DNA of 7,181 bases from an uncultured Eubacteriales bacterium. Lineage in GTDB: Bacteria > Bacillota > Clostridia > Oscillospirales > CAG-272. This document shows, piece after piece, positions 1-6,818 of the stretch. Where the stretch lies: the NCBI GenBank assembly GCA_900554225.1, contig USGH01000133.1:1-7181 (forward strand). Direction: 5' to 3'. The notes below the pieces were generated by a model. It worked only from the letters and a program-made list of their open reading frames with translations. It ran no database searches and was not told the DNA's origin. The first letter of the stretch is position 1, and the number at the start of each line of letters is the position of its first letter. Made by a program: the position numbers and the translations under genes.

Positions 1-131
1 GGACAGCACCAAATTGGTGAGCAATCGGACTTGCACAAACTATATCCATCCCCACCCCCATATAAAAGTTTTGCGGAGCTTTTTCAAAAGCGACCGTCTC
101 CCCCGTCCCACCCCCGATGGAAGAATCAAAG

Positions 132-160
132 TTGACAAGCGAGCAGGAATTTGTTATAAT
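132..160 (+). promoter_or_regulatory. Consensus sigma-A promoter for the yybS-like/gdpP unit
   Basis: A perfect -35 TTGACA (132-137) is followed after exactly 17 bp by a perfect -10 TATAAT (155-160). A TG at 152-153 makes it an extended -10 as well. Transcription should begin near 167, giving a leader of about 30 nt before the ATG at 198. There is no room for a riboswitch, so expression is probably strong and constitutive. This is a sequence match only; no start site has been measured. Confidence 0.93.
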
Positions 161-197
161 ATGAGAAAGAAGGATATATGCGAAAGGAGCGTGCCCT

Positions 198-1247
198 ATG
201 CTGCGGGTCTATCGGAAACGGGACGATCTGCCCATGCTGACCCTGCCGCTGGTCGTCCTGCTGTTTGTCGTGATCACGGGCTGTACCATGGCTGCCGCTT
301 CCGTGATGCGTGATGGATGGCTGGCGAACCATGCGATCCCCGGATTTCTGGCTGCGCTGCCGCTTTTCTGTCTTGCCATCGCCGCCTATGGGATTCTCAT
401 CGTGCTTTGGCGGCAGGCTGCGTCCATGGCGGTGTCCGTCACCTCTGTGCTCGCGGCGGGATTTGCGGCGGGATGGTTTCTGGCGACGGTGCTGTGCCTG
501 TCCGTGTTTGCCTGTGCCTATGTGTATGCGTCCGCGTTTCTGCTGCGCCAGTCCCGGTACCGCCGGATCGTTCATCTGACCACTGCCGCCGCGGTGTGCC
601 TGTTTGCCGCCGGACTGCTCTTTGCCGGATTTGTCTGGCACGACGTTCCCATAACGGAGCTGCCCATGCAGATCTATACCGGTATCGCAGAAATTTTCGC
701 CGACAGTACCTATCTGTCCATGACGACGGAATCCGCCCTGTCTGCGGCACGCTCCGTCACCATTGCACTGCCCGCTCTGTGGCTGGTCATTGCCGAGGCA
801 AACGCCTGGCTCTGCGACTGGATCTGCCGCCGCCTCTTCCATCTCATGGACTGCGAGCGGTATTTTCTCCCGGCAGAGGACGAGGGCATCACCACACCCC
901 GCTATTTCGGCGTACTGGTTCTGCTCCTCTCCTTCCTGCTCCTCACCACATCATACCGCCAGAATCCGCGCATCTATGCGGTGCTGACCAACTGCGTCCT
1001 TACGATATTTCCGGCCGCCACCTATGTCGGTCTGCATGAAGCCGCGCTCCGGATCCGCGACCGCCTGACGGAGGCTTACCTCATCGGCAGGGGACACCGC
1101 ACCCGGACGGTCGTCGTCATCGCGCTCCTGCTGCTCTGGAGTACGGCACTTCTCGGCGGCAGTACCCTGTGCTTCCTCTTTGCCATCTATGGCGCGTGGC
1201 AGGTATTGAAGCATAAAAAAGCATCCCCGTCGGAAAAAACGCAGTGA
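198..1247 (+). CDS. Polytopic membrane protein, probably YybS-like (DUF2232 type)
   Basis: This gene encodes a 349-residue integral membrane protein. Hydrophobic stretches lie at about residues 13-36, 46-69, 76-112, 122-147, 184-204, 235-251, 260-275 and 303-335, suggesting seven to nine membrane spans with short charged loops, and the tail is basic and cytoplasmic-looking (HKKASPSEKTQ). The start at 198 is supported by AAAGGAG at 183-189 with an 8-nt spacer; a second ATG at 234 has no comparable site. In Bacillus and many Firmicutes the gene directly upstream of gdpP is yybS, a polytopic membrane protein of similar size whose function is not established. The YybS assignment here rests on position, topology and length, not on a motif I can point to. 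It is separated from gdpP by 93 bp with no clear terminator, so the two are probably co-transcribed from the promoter at 132-160. Confidence 0.85.
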   Translation: MLRVYRKRDDLPMLTLPLVVLLFVVITGCTMAAASVMRDGWLANHAIPGFLAALPLFCLAIAAYGILIVLWRQAASMAVSVTSVLAAGFAAGWFLATVLCLSVFACAYVYASAFLLRQSRYRRIVHLTTAAAVCLFAAGLLFAGFVWHDVPITELPMQIYTGIAEIFADSTYLSMTTESALSAARSVTIALPALWLVIAEANAWLCDWICRRLFHLMDCERYFLPAEDEGITTPRYFGVLVLLLSFLLLTTSYRQNPRIYAVLTNCVLTIFPAATYVGLHEAALRIRDRLTEAYLIGRGHRTRTVVVIALLLLWSTALLGGSTLCFLFAIYGAWQVLKHKKASPSEKTQ

Positions 1248-1340
1248 CTGCCGAAGAATACGTCCACGCGGAACGATCAATAATAAATGTAGGAAAGCGC
1301 AAAACCGGAGATTACCTTCCTTTCCAAAAGGAGTCCACTT

Positions 1341-3329
1341 ATGATAGCAACAGATAAATCCCACACCAGACGACACATCGTCGAGTGGACCTGTACGGGG
1401 GTGCTCATCGCGGCATCCGGTGCAATCGCGGGGCAAAACCTCACGGGCATTGTCACAGGCTGCGTTCTCGGCGCGCTGTACGTCGTTGTGATCTGGCTCG
1501 CACATCGGCTCTTGAACCGGCGGCGCGGACCAAAAAACGAAAATCTGTCCCCGGTGATGGGACGAATCATGTTCGACGCGGTGGTCAAGCTCCCGACCCC
1601 GGTGTTCATCTGCGACGAGGATGAGCGGATCCTGTGGTACAACACGGCGACGGAGGCACTGTATTCGTCGAAAAACAAGCTGTACGGCGAATCCGTGAAG
1701 GAGCTGTTCGGCGTGGGACTTGCCGAGATCCGCAATCCGGAAAACGGCGACAGCGTGATGCTGACGTGCGAGGGCAGACATTTTCTGGCGCGCTATACGG
1801 CGATCAAGACGGACGACAACGATTTCTGCCTGATCATGACGGACGAGATCACGGAGGAGGAGCATCTGCGCAAGCGGCTGGTCGATGAGGAGCTGGCGGC
1901 GGCGTACATCTACGTGGACAATTTCGCCGAAATGATGCAGTACGACAGCGAAAACTACCGGATCGCTGCGGCAAAGATCGACGAGGTGCTGCGCGACTGG
2001 GCGGAGGAATGCGGCGGGATCCTGAAGGAATACGAGCGGGACAAGTACCTCTTCCTCATGGAGAAGCGGGTGCTTGCCCATTGCGTGGCGCGGAAATTCG
2101 ACGTGCTGGACCGGGTCCGCGCGGTGCGTGCCGGGGATTTTGAGCTGCCGATGACGATCTCGATGGGCGTATCGAACGTGTCCGGCTCTCTGGCGGATCG
2201 CGAAAAGGCGGCGCACACGGCACTGGATATGGCGCTGCAGCGCGGCGGAGACCAGGCGGTTGTCAAGGGCGACGCGTCGATCGACTTCTACGGCGGGATC
2301 ACAAAAACGGTGCAGAAGCGGACGAACGTGCGCTCCCGCGTGGTGTCGGGCGAGCTGGTATCGGCGATGAAGAAAGCGTCGAACGTGCTGGTCATGGGTC
2401 ACCGGAACGCGGATTTCGACTCGATCGGCTCCTGTGTGGGGCTGACGCGGCTGGCGATGTACTGCGGTGCGCGGGTGAACATGATCGTGAACCGGAGCGA
2501 CCGGAATCTGACGGGTATGCTTGAGCTGCTCGGCACGGAGGAGGATTTCCTCGGTGTGCTGATCGATGAGGCGGCTGCGTTCGATCTGGTGGAGACAGGA
2601 ACGCTCGTGGTGGTCGGGGACGTCAACAACGTGTCGATCATGGAGTCTCCGGAGCTGGCGCGTCGGGCGGGAACGCTTGCCATCATTGACCATCACCGGA
2701 AGGTAGCCGAATTTGACCGTCCGGTAGCGATTGAGTATATTGAGCCGTCCGCGTCCTCGGCAAGTGAGCTGGTGGCGGAGATGCTGGAGCAGGTGCTGCC
2801 GAAGGATGAACTGCCGTCCCAGGAAGCGACGCTGCTCTTGTCGGGGATTATCCTGGACACGCAGCAATTCACACGATCGACGGGTACCCGGACGTTCAGC
2901 GCGGCGATGTTTTTGCGGGACTGCGGCGCGATGCCGGAAGTGGTGATGGCGATGAATCGGACGAGCATGGACGACTACCAGCGCGAGGGCAGATTCCGTC
3001 AGAACATCCTCCTCTACCGTGGGCAATGTGCGATTGCGTGTGCGCAGACGGACAATGCGGCGGAGGCGGGACCGGCGGATCGCATTATAGCGGCAAAGGC
3101 GGCAAACAATCTCCTGTCGGTGGAGGGCATCGAAGCCTCGTTCGCGCTGATGAAGATCGGCGACGTGATCCACATATCCGCCCGGTCGAGCGGCAGTTTG
3201 AACGTGCAGCTGATTTTGGAGAAAATCGGCGGCGGCGGTCACTACGATGCGGCAGGCGCACAGCTTTCCGGTATCACGATGCGCGAAGCCGTGGAGCAGT
3301 TGAAGGCGGCGATCGACACGCAGCTATAA
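1341..3329 (+). CDS. gdpP: Cyclic-di-AMP phosphodiesterase GdpP (PAS, degenerate GGDEF, DHH/DHHA1)
   Basis: GdpP hydrolyses the second messenger c-di-AMP to pApA at the cytoplasmic face of the membrane; in Firmicutes it affects cell-wall stress, beta-lactam tolerance and potassium/osmotic control. The 662 residues match the usual length of about 655-660. Domains in order are two N-terminal membrane helices (about 14-32 and 36-53), a PAS-like domain (about 73-170), a degenerate GGDEF domain (about 180-300, with SMGVS near 273 but no GGDEF signature), a DHH domain (about 345-510) and a DHHA1 domain (about 570-655). Expected metal ligands are present: H354, D358 and D360 in MGHRNADFDS, D427, D450-H451-H452, and D506 in IILDT. 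The DHHA1 motif GGGGH is at 630-634, with R615 upstream in RSSGS. The start is fixed by AAAAGGAG at 1326-1333, 7 nt before the ATG. After D427 the protein reads VNN where many homologues have a TH pair; the catalytic set is otherwise complete. The rplI and helicase genes that often follow gdpP are missing. Confidence 0.96.
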   Translation: MIATDKSHTRRHIVEWTCTGVLIAASGAIAGQNLTGIVTGCVLGALYVVVIWLAHRLLNRRRGPKNENLSPVMGRIMFDAVVKLPTPVFICDEDERILWYNTATEALYSSKNKLYGESVKELFGVGLAEIRNPENGDSVMLTCEGRHFLARYTAIKTDDNDFCLIMTDEITEEEHLRKRLVDEELAAAYIYVDNFAEMMQYDSENYRIAAAKIDEVLRDWAEECGGILKEYERDKYLFLMEKRVLAHCVARKFDVLDRVRAVRAGDFELPMTISMGVSNVSGSLADREKAAHTALDMALQRGGDQAVVKGDASIDFYGGITKTVQKRTNVRSRVVSGELVSAMKKASNVLVMGHRNADFDSIGSCVGLTRLAMYCGARVNMIVNRSDRNLTGMLELLGTEEDFLGVLIDEAAAFDLVETGTLVVVGDVNNVSIMESPELARRAGTLAIIDHHRKVAEFDRPVAIEYIEPSASSASELVAEMLEQVLPKDELPSQEATLLLSGIILDTQQFTRSTGTRTFSAAMFLRDCGAMPEVVMAMNRTSMDDYQREGRFRQNILLYRGQCAIACAQTDNAAEAGPADRIIAAKAANNLLSVEGIEASFALMKIGDVIHISARSSGSLNVQLILEKIGGGGHYDAAGAQLSGITMREAVEQLKAAIDTQL

Positions 3330-3340
3330 GGGGAAGAAAA

Positions 3341-3463
3341 CTGCGTTTGGCTTATTATAAGGTATCGGCGTTATTCTTGGAACTTTTTTCTGGCTTCACC
3401 AATGCGGAATACCACGTCATACGTGTAGATTTTATCTGCTCCTCGCGGAGGCGTATAAGGAAG
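3341..3463 (+). repeat. Repeat unit L1
   Basis: This is the first of five related units. It opens with CTGCGTTTGGCTTATTATAA and carries the family landmarks GGCTTCACCAATG (from 3392), GGAATACC, TGTAGATTTTATCTGCTCC (from 3424) and a CCTCGCGGAGG hairpin at 3441-3451. A small perfect hairpin, CACGT-CAT-ACGTG, lies at 3413-3425 in the part that varies most between units. It ends at ATAAGGAAG, where the next unit begins. Confidence 0.85.
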
Positions 3464-3552
3464 CTGCGTTTGGCTTTGGGACTTTCTTTCTTGCTTCACC
3501 AATGGGGAATACCGTATCGCTATTGTAGATTTTATTTATTCCTCGCGGGGGC
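3464..3552 (+). repeat. Repeat unit L2
   Basis: This second tandem unit starts again with CTGCGTTTGGCTTT and repeats GCTTCACCAATG, GGAATACC, TGTAGATTTTAT and CCTCGCGGGGGCGG. It lacks about 20 bp near the start compared with L1 and runs straight into the shared core at GGTTGGAAAGAG, as unit R2 does in the right arm. Confidence 0.85.
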
Positions 3553-3663
3553 GGTTGGAAAGAGACAGGGGATTTCGATCCCCTATCCCTCTCCAACACC
3601 TCTCCTGACCCCTTTGGGGATCCGCTGCGGCGGGGCATTTTGGCTGCCGCGGTGGACAGGGAT
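3553..3663 (+). repeat. Conserved repeat core, left copy
   Basis: By eye this 111-bp segment matches the reverse complement of 5613-5725 with about three substitutions and two single-base gaps. It contains two palindromic blocks: AGGGGATTTCGATCCCCT (3577-3594) and CCCCTTTGGGG (3610-3620). The right copy restores a perfect palindrome in the first block, AGGGGATTTCGAATCCCCT, so this copy appears to have lost one A. Confidence 0.88.
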
Positions 3664-3871
3664 TCAGGATTCCTGTATCCGGTGCGGTCGCTATTCCCCA
3701 GCTCCGGATTTTGTGCAGCTGTCTGTGTTCGGCTCTGTATCGTTCGCGTTTCAGTCGGGTTGTCCGGCTTATGTCGTTCGTTTTTCATTGGTGGGGGAGG
3801 GGCTGTATGTTCCTGCGGCTGCGTTTGGGCAGCGTTGGACTTTTGTTTTTTTCAGCCCTCCTCGCTCCCCA

Positions 3872-5290
3872 CTATTCCGTGACCGATTCGATTTCGCCGT
3901 GGCCTGTTGCGGTCTGGTCGTTGTAGATGTTGTCGAAGCGGATTTCGCGGATGTAGTCGGCGATGGCGGAGAGGGGGAGGCGTTCGCCGTTGATTTCGAT
4001 GTTTTGCAGGGTCAGCTCCCGTATGGTGCAGGTGATCTGCGGGTCGAAGATCTCACATTCGTCCGGGGTACCGCGGTCGATGCGCACGGATTTCGGACCG
4101 ATTGCCAGAAGATACGACTGCGGGTACCGGTTCCGGTGGAGGGTCAGGCGGATGTCCGACAGGCTGAGATGACCGATGTTCGCGCCGATCTCAAACGCGG
4201 CGATGGTCCCTGTCACGGGATCGCTGCTTTCGTAATCGGGCAGGCGGTCGATCGGGGCGGCAAGATCCACGTCAATATCGCGGAAATAGAGCCAGTCGCC
4301 GCTGCCGGGGGTGCCGGATTCCGGTTCCTCCCGATGCACATAGTAGCGCGGGGTCTGAAAATAGAGCTTGTAGGTCCGCACGCCGCGCACGTTTTCGATC
4401 ACGGCATTGGTCAGCGCACAGTCCACGGTGCCGCCGTCGTCGTAGCGGTAGATACCCGGCTCGATGCGCATTGCCTTATACGGGCTTTGGGGGGACTGGC
4501 GGAGGTTTTCGCACCACACGCTGTCCATCGGGCCGAAATTCACGGAGGAATCCTGCCAGTCGTAGAGATTCAGCGCGACCAGATCGTCCCCGACCGTGCC
4601 GCGGATGTCCCGGATGCAGAGGTTGCGGCAGTTTCCGCCGATATGCAGACCGTCCGCAAAGCAGTCCTCAAACGAGATGGCGCAGAATGCCGCGTCCACG
4701 ATGTCCCCGCACTGTACGGCAAACGCGGCGCAATGCACGAACGTGGTGCCGGAAATGTACAGCCGGTCGGTGTGGTTGAAGAACAGCATTGTCGATACGC
4801 CGTGAAAATGGGCGGCATAGTCTGTCGGATCGAGCATCCCGGAGCTGCCGTAGCCCGCGCGGGACAGATGGGGATCGACGAAGCGGCCGCCCGTCAGATA
4901 GATGTCGTGATCGCGGGGGATCTCCTGCGCGTCCTCCGGGATGTGGGTGCCGTCCACGATGTGCGCATTGCGAAACAGCACCGTCTCGGCGGGATACGTC
5001 AGGGCAAGCGTGGCATCCGGCGCACACTCCAGATAGCGGCACGAGGGGATGACCACGGTCCGATGAAAGAAATACGGCTCCGCAGAAGCGGGGATAAGGA
5101 TGTGGTCGTGTTCCTGCAAAGCCGCCTCCAGCGCATCCGACCAGGAGGATACGGTGCGTGCGCCATGGGAAACCGGGACGCAGAGAGCCGCGTACTCCAG
5201 AAGGGAAACCGCCGCCGGAAATGCCGCAGCCGATCCCAGCAGCGACCGTTCCACAAACAAAGCCCGCCGCCGAATATCAAATTCCGTCAT
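3872..5290 (-). CDS. Right-handed beta-helix protein, pectate lyase/GH28-like
   Basis: This gene encodes a 472-residue protein with no signal peptide or membrane segment, so it is probably cytoplasmic. Residues about 50-110 resemble the entry of pectate-lyase-superfamily proteins (SWSDALEAALQEHDHILIP, then a strand-rich stretch up to FRNAHIVDG). Short repeating strand/turn segments typical of a parallel beta-helix follow. Residues 213-240 (ADGLHIGGN, then RDIRGTVGDDLVALN) resemble the NTD and DD active-site region of family 28 polygalacturonases, giving candidate acidic residues D213, D235 and D236. The canonical GHG histidine and RIK motifs are not visible; AMRIEP at 273-278 sits about where GHG would be expected. 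It may act on an imported oligosaccharide or may have lost activity; the substrate is unknown. The start is supported by AAGG at 5298-5301 with a 7-nt spacer. It has no operon partner, faces gdpP and lies between two inverted repeat arms. Confidence 0.88.
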   Translation of the reverse strand: MTEFDIRRRALFVERSLLGSAAAFPAAVSLLEYAALCVPVSHGARTVSSWSDALEAALQEHDHILIPASAEPYFFHRTVVIPSCRYLECAPDATLALTYPAETVLFRNAHIVDGTHIPEDAQEIPRDHDIYLTGGRFVDPHLSRAGYGSSGMLDPTDYAAHFHGVSTMLFFNHTDRLYISGTTFVHCAAFAVQCGDIVDAAFCAISFEDCFADGLHIGGNCRNLCIRDIRGTVGDDLVALNLYDWQDSSVNFGPMDSVWCENLRQSPQSPYKAMRIEPGIYRYDDGGTVDCALTNAVIENVRGVRTYKLYFQTPRYYVHREEPESGTPGSGDWLYFRDIDVDLAAPIDRLPDYESSDPVTGTIAAFEIGANIGHLSLSDIRLTLHRNRYPQSYLLAIGPKSVRIDRGTPDECEIFDPQITCTIRELTLQNIEINGERLPLSAIADYIREIRFDNIYNDQTATGHGEIESVTE

Positions 5291-5612
5291 ATGTATACCT
5301 TAAATATATGTGTATGTAATATCGCCATGCGCCAAAAGGTGCCAGGGGATCGGACAGGGGTTTACGGCAGCGGCAGTCCTGCAAAAGAAATAGCAAAACC
5401 CAACGTAACCGCAAAACGAGCAGCCCCCGAATGCCCAAAGCCAAACCTAACGTAGTCGCAGGAATGAACAGTCCACCCACCACCAATGAAAAACGAAAGC
5501 CCGCAGCCCAATAAAACCGACTGAAACGCAAGCGGTCTCAGCCCGAACACAGATAGCCAAACCAGATTCGTACCTGGCGATAAACGATCTGCACCGGATA
5601 TAAGCTATCCAT

Positions 5613-5725
5613 ATCCCTGTCCACCGCGGCAGCAGATATGCCCCGCCGCAGCGGATCCCCCAAAGGGGTCAGGAGAGGTGTTGGAGAGGGATAGGGGATT
5701 CGAAATCCCCTGTCTCTTTCCAACC
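5613..5725 (-). repeat. Conserved repeat core, right copy
   Basis: This is the 113-bp inverted counterpart of 3553-3663. It keeps a perfect 19-bp palindromic block, AGGGGATTCGAAATCCCCT on the plus strand (5693-5711), and the CCCCCAAAGGGG block (5657-5668). The near-identity of the cores, against strongly diverged tails, suggests recent shared origin, gene conversion or functional constraint on this segment. Confidence 0.88.
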
Positions 5726-5813
5726 GCCCCCGCGAGGAGCCGATAAAATCTACAAGAGCGTTGAGGTATTCTTCATTGGTGAAGCCAAAACAACCCCATA
5801 AAGCCAAACGCAG
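5724..5813 (-). repeat. Repeat unit R2
   Basis: On the minus strand this unit begins CTGCGTTTGGCTTTATGGGG and carries GGCTTCACCAATG, GAATACC, TGTAGATTTTATCGGCTCC and CGCGGGGGCGG before entering the shared core. It is the counterpart of L2. Confidence 0.85.
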
Positions 5814-5825
5814 CTTCCTTATATC

Positions 5826-5913
5826 GCCCCCGCGAGGAGCAGATAAAATCTACAAGAGCGTTGAGGTATTCTCCCTTGGTGAAGCCAAAACAAACGACCA
5901 AAGAACAACGCAG
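5826..5913 (-). repeat. Repeat unit R1
   Basis: This tandem neighbour of R2 is offset by exactly 100 bp. It shares the block from GAATACCTCAACGCTC through TGTAGATTTTAT with R2, so R1 and R2 resemble each other more than either resembles the left-arm units. This points to duplication or homogenisation within the arm. Confidence 0.85.
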
Positions 5914-5940
5914 CTTCCTTATAAATAGCAAAGGATATAA

Positions 5941-5978
5941 GCCAAACGCAACTTGATAAGCCAAACGCAGTTTGATAA
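5941..5978 (-). repeat. 19-bp tandem repeat, two copies
   Basis: On the plus strand, GCCAAACGCAACTTGATAA is followed immediately by GCCAAACGCAGTTTGATAA, differing at two of 19 positions, and then by GCC. The GCCAAACGCA part is the reverse complement of the TGCGTTTGGC that opens the larger units, so this is a short expansion of the unit boundary. Confidence 0.8.
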
Positions 5979-6004
5979 GCCGTCTGCAAGTCCAACCAGG
6001 GACG

Positions 6005-6047
6005 CCGGGACAAAGCCCCGGAAAGAGAGACCGAGGGAGTATCCCTC
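6005..6047 (-). terminator. Possible weak terminator hairpins after xpt
   Basis: On the minus strand a perfect 6-bp hairpin GAGGGA-TAC-TCCCTC (6047-6033) overlaps the xpt stop codon and is followed by the pyrimidine tract GGTCTCTCTTT. A second 5-bp hairpin CCGGG/CCCGG (6021-6005) comes next. Neither has a true run of Us, so termination here is only plausible. Confidence 0.4.
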
Positions 6048-6624
6048 ACTCCTCCACGAAAGTCACGCCAGCCTCCTCCGACATCGCGGAGATGCGCGCA
6101 AGGCTCTCGACCCGTACACCCATATCGCGGATCAGCGTACCGCCGTCCTGATATGCCTTTTCAATAACAATTCCCGCTCCGGCTACCTGCGCGCCTGCGG
6201 ATTCGATCAGGGAGAGCAGAGCCTTGAGCGCACTGCCCTTGGCAAGGAAGTCGTCGATGATCAGAACCCGGTCGTCGGGCGTAAGGAACTGGCGGGAAAC
6301 ATAGATGGTATAGGTGCGCTCGTGTGTATAAGAATACACTTCTGCTGTATAAATATCGCCGTAGATGTTGTTGGTCGGCGTTTTTTTGGCAAACAGTACG
6401 GGTACGCCGAAGTGCATGGCGGTCAGACAGGCGATGCCGATCCCGGACGCTTCGATGGTGAGTATCTTGGTGATCCCCGCGTCCTTGTAGAGACGGTAGA
6501 ATTCCTCGCCGAGAGCAGAGATAAACGGCACGTCGATCTGGTGGTTGAGGAAGCAGTCTACCTTCAGCACGTTCCCGGCACCGATATGGCCGTCGCGGCG
6601 GATACGATCTTCTAAGAGCTTCAT
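6046..6624 (-). CDS. xpt: Xanthine phosphoribosyltransferase
   Basis: This cytoplasmic purine-salvage enzyme transfers ribose-5-phosphate from PRPP to xanthine, giving XMP, which feeds GMP synthesis. The 192 residues match the usual length of about 190-194. Family hallmarks are MKLLEDRI, LKVDCFLNHQID, ITKILTIEASGI, GVPVLFAKK, the PRPP-binding loop VLIIDDFLAKGSA, GIVIEKAYQDGG and RVESLARI, close to B. subtilis Xpt along the whole length. I chose the ATG at 6624 because AAAGGAG lies 5 nt upstream at 6630-6636; an in-frame TTG at 6648 would add eight residues but has no such site. The gene stands alone, without the pbuX permease gene that is its partner in B. subtilis. It has its own promoter at 6789-6818 and a long leader. 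Confidence 0.96.
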   Translation of the reverse strand: MKLLEDRIRRDGHIGAGNVLKVDCFLNHQIDVPFISALGEEFYRLYKDAGITKILTIEASGIGIACLTAMHFGVPVLFAKKTPTNNIYGDIYTAEVYSYTHERTYTIYVSRQFLTPDDRVLIIDDFLAKGSALKALLSLIESAGAQVAGAGIVIEKAYQDGGTLIRDMGVRVESLARISAMSEEAGVTFVEE

Positions 6625-6782
6625 AGGCACTCCTTTATACAGGCGCAAATTGGCGCAACTCGATTCCCGCCCGCAAAATCCGCCGTCCGAAAAAAGAAAG
6701 CGACGTGCAACGCGGTGTCCGTGGGTGGAGGTCAGCGATGCCCGCCTGGGGGATTTTACAAATTCATGACGAGAAAAATACT
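6625..6782 (-). promoter_or_regulatory. Long structured leader of xpt
   Basis: About 158 nt separate the predicted start site from the xpt ATG. On the minus strand the leader contains AAAATCC (6757-6751) and its complement GGATTTT (6681-6675), able to close a loop of about 70 nt, and a U-rich tract CTTTCTTTTTT at 6700-6690. Near the ribosome binding site is a doubled TTGCGCC (6657-6643). The conserved three-way-junction sequence of purine riboswitches, usual for Bacillus xpt, is not visible. The length and structure suggest post-transcriptional control, but no mechanism can be named. Confidence 0.5.
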
Positions 6783-6788
6783 ACGTAC

Positions 6789-6818
6789 ATTATAGCACGA
6801 TTCGACAGCGTTTTGCAA
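6789..6818 (-). promoter_or_regulatory. Promoter for xpt
   Basis: On the minus strand, TTGCAA (6818-6813) serves as -35, followed after 18 bp by a perfect TATAAT (6794-6789). The TG before the hexamer makes it an extended -10. Transcription should start near 6782. The -35 TTGCAA is its own reverse complement, so it could in principle also serve a weak promoter on the other strand. Confidence 0.85.

Larger units (their letters stand above)
3341..3855 (+). repeat. Left arm of a composite inverted repeat
   Basis: This gene-free stretch after gdpP is a composite repeat with a diverged, inverted counterpart at 5381-5996. In order it holds two tandem units of about 100-123 bp (3341-3463 and 3464-3552), a core of about 110 bp nearly identical to the right arm (3553-3663), and a diverged tail (3664-3855). 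The tail still shares TTTCAGTCGG, TTTTTCATTGGTGG and a T-rich stretch ending in CAG with the other arm. No credible gene lies here: the open frames lack ribosome binding sites and shift between units. No intrinsic terminator for gdpP is visible in the first 60 bp. No transposase or clear target duplication is seen, so the element type is unknown. Confidence 0.88.
5381..5996 (-). repeat. Right arm of the composite inverted repeat
   Basis: This is the gene-free region between the beta-helix gene and the 3' end of xpt. Read on the minus strand, it starts with a GGACTTGCAG leader at 5996, then two 19-bp tandem repeats (5941-5978), two units of about 100 bp (R1 and R2), the shared core (5613-5725) and a diverged tail down to about 5381. 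The order matches the left arm, which makes it an inverted second copy rather than chance similarity. The segment 5291-5380, between the beta-helix start and the arm, holds nothing else I can name; I found no convincing promoter there. Confidence 0.88.

Noticed and set aside
7..19. CACCAAATTGGTG hairpin at the window start
   Set aside because: It is short with almost no loop, has no T-run after it, and the upstream sequence is outside the window, so a terminator call is not supported.
126..842. 238-residue minus-strand frame opposite the membrane protein
   Set aside because: Composition dominated by G, R, Q and H, with no motifs; the plus strand has a perfect promoter and ribosome binding site for the membrane protein.
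951..3242. 763-residue open frame antisense to gdpP
   Set aside because: It lies opposite an unmistakable GdpP, is rich in R, H, V and D as expected for the complement of GC-biased codons, and has no domain motifs or ribosome binding site.
3341..3560. Tandem units considered as a CRISPR array
   Set aside because: The units are about 90-123 bp, imperfect along their whole length, and do not alternate short identical repeats with unique spacers. No cas gene is present.
3026..5455. 809-residue plus-strand open frame
   Set aside because: It runs through the end of gdpP, the left repeat arm and the complement of the beta-helix gene. It shows no family motifs and no initiation signal, so it is a shadow frame.
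5693..5711. tRNA T-arm-like sequence around TTCGAA
   Set aside because: It is a simple palindrome within the repeat core. There is no D-arm, anticodon arm or acceptor stem at the required distances, and the left copy breaks the palindrome with a one-base deletion.
5538..5807. 89-residue minus-strand frame inside the right repeat arm
   Set aside because: It needs a TTG start without a ribosome binding site, and the equivalent frame in the left arm shifts through single-base gaps in the core. It is treated as repeat sequence; the shared peptide is noted as a finding only.
6737..6753. Plus-strand CCCGCCTGGG resembling the 3' part of a ZTP riboswitch
   Set aside because: The 5' conserved segment of that aptamer is missing, there is no downstream + strand gene, and the region is the leader of xpt on the other strand.
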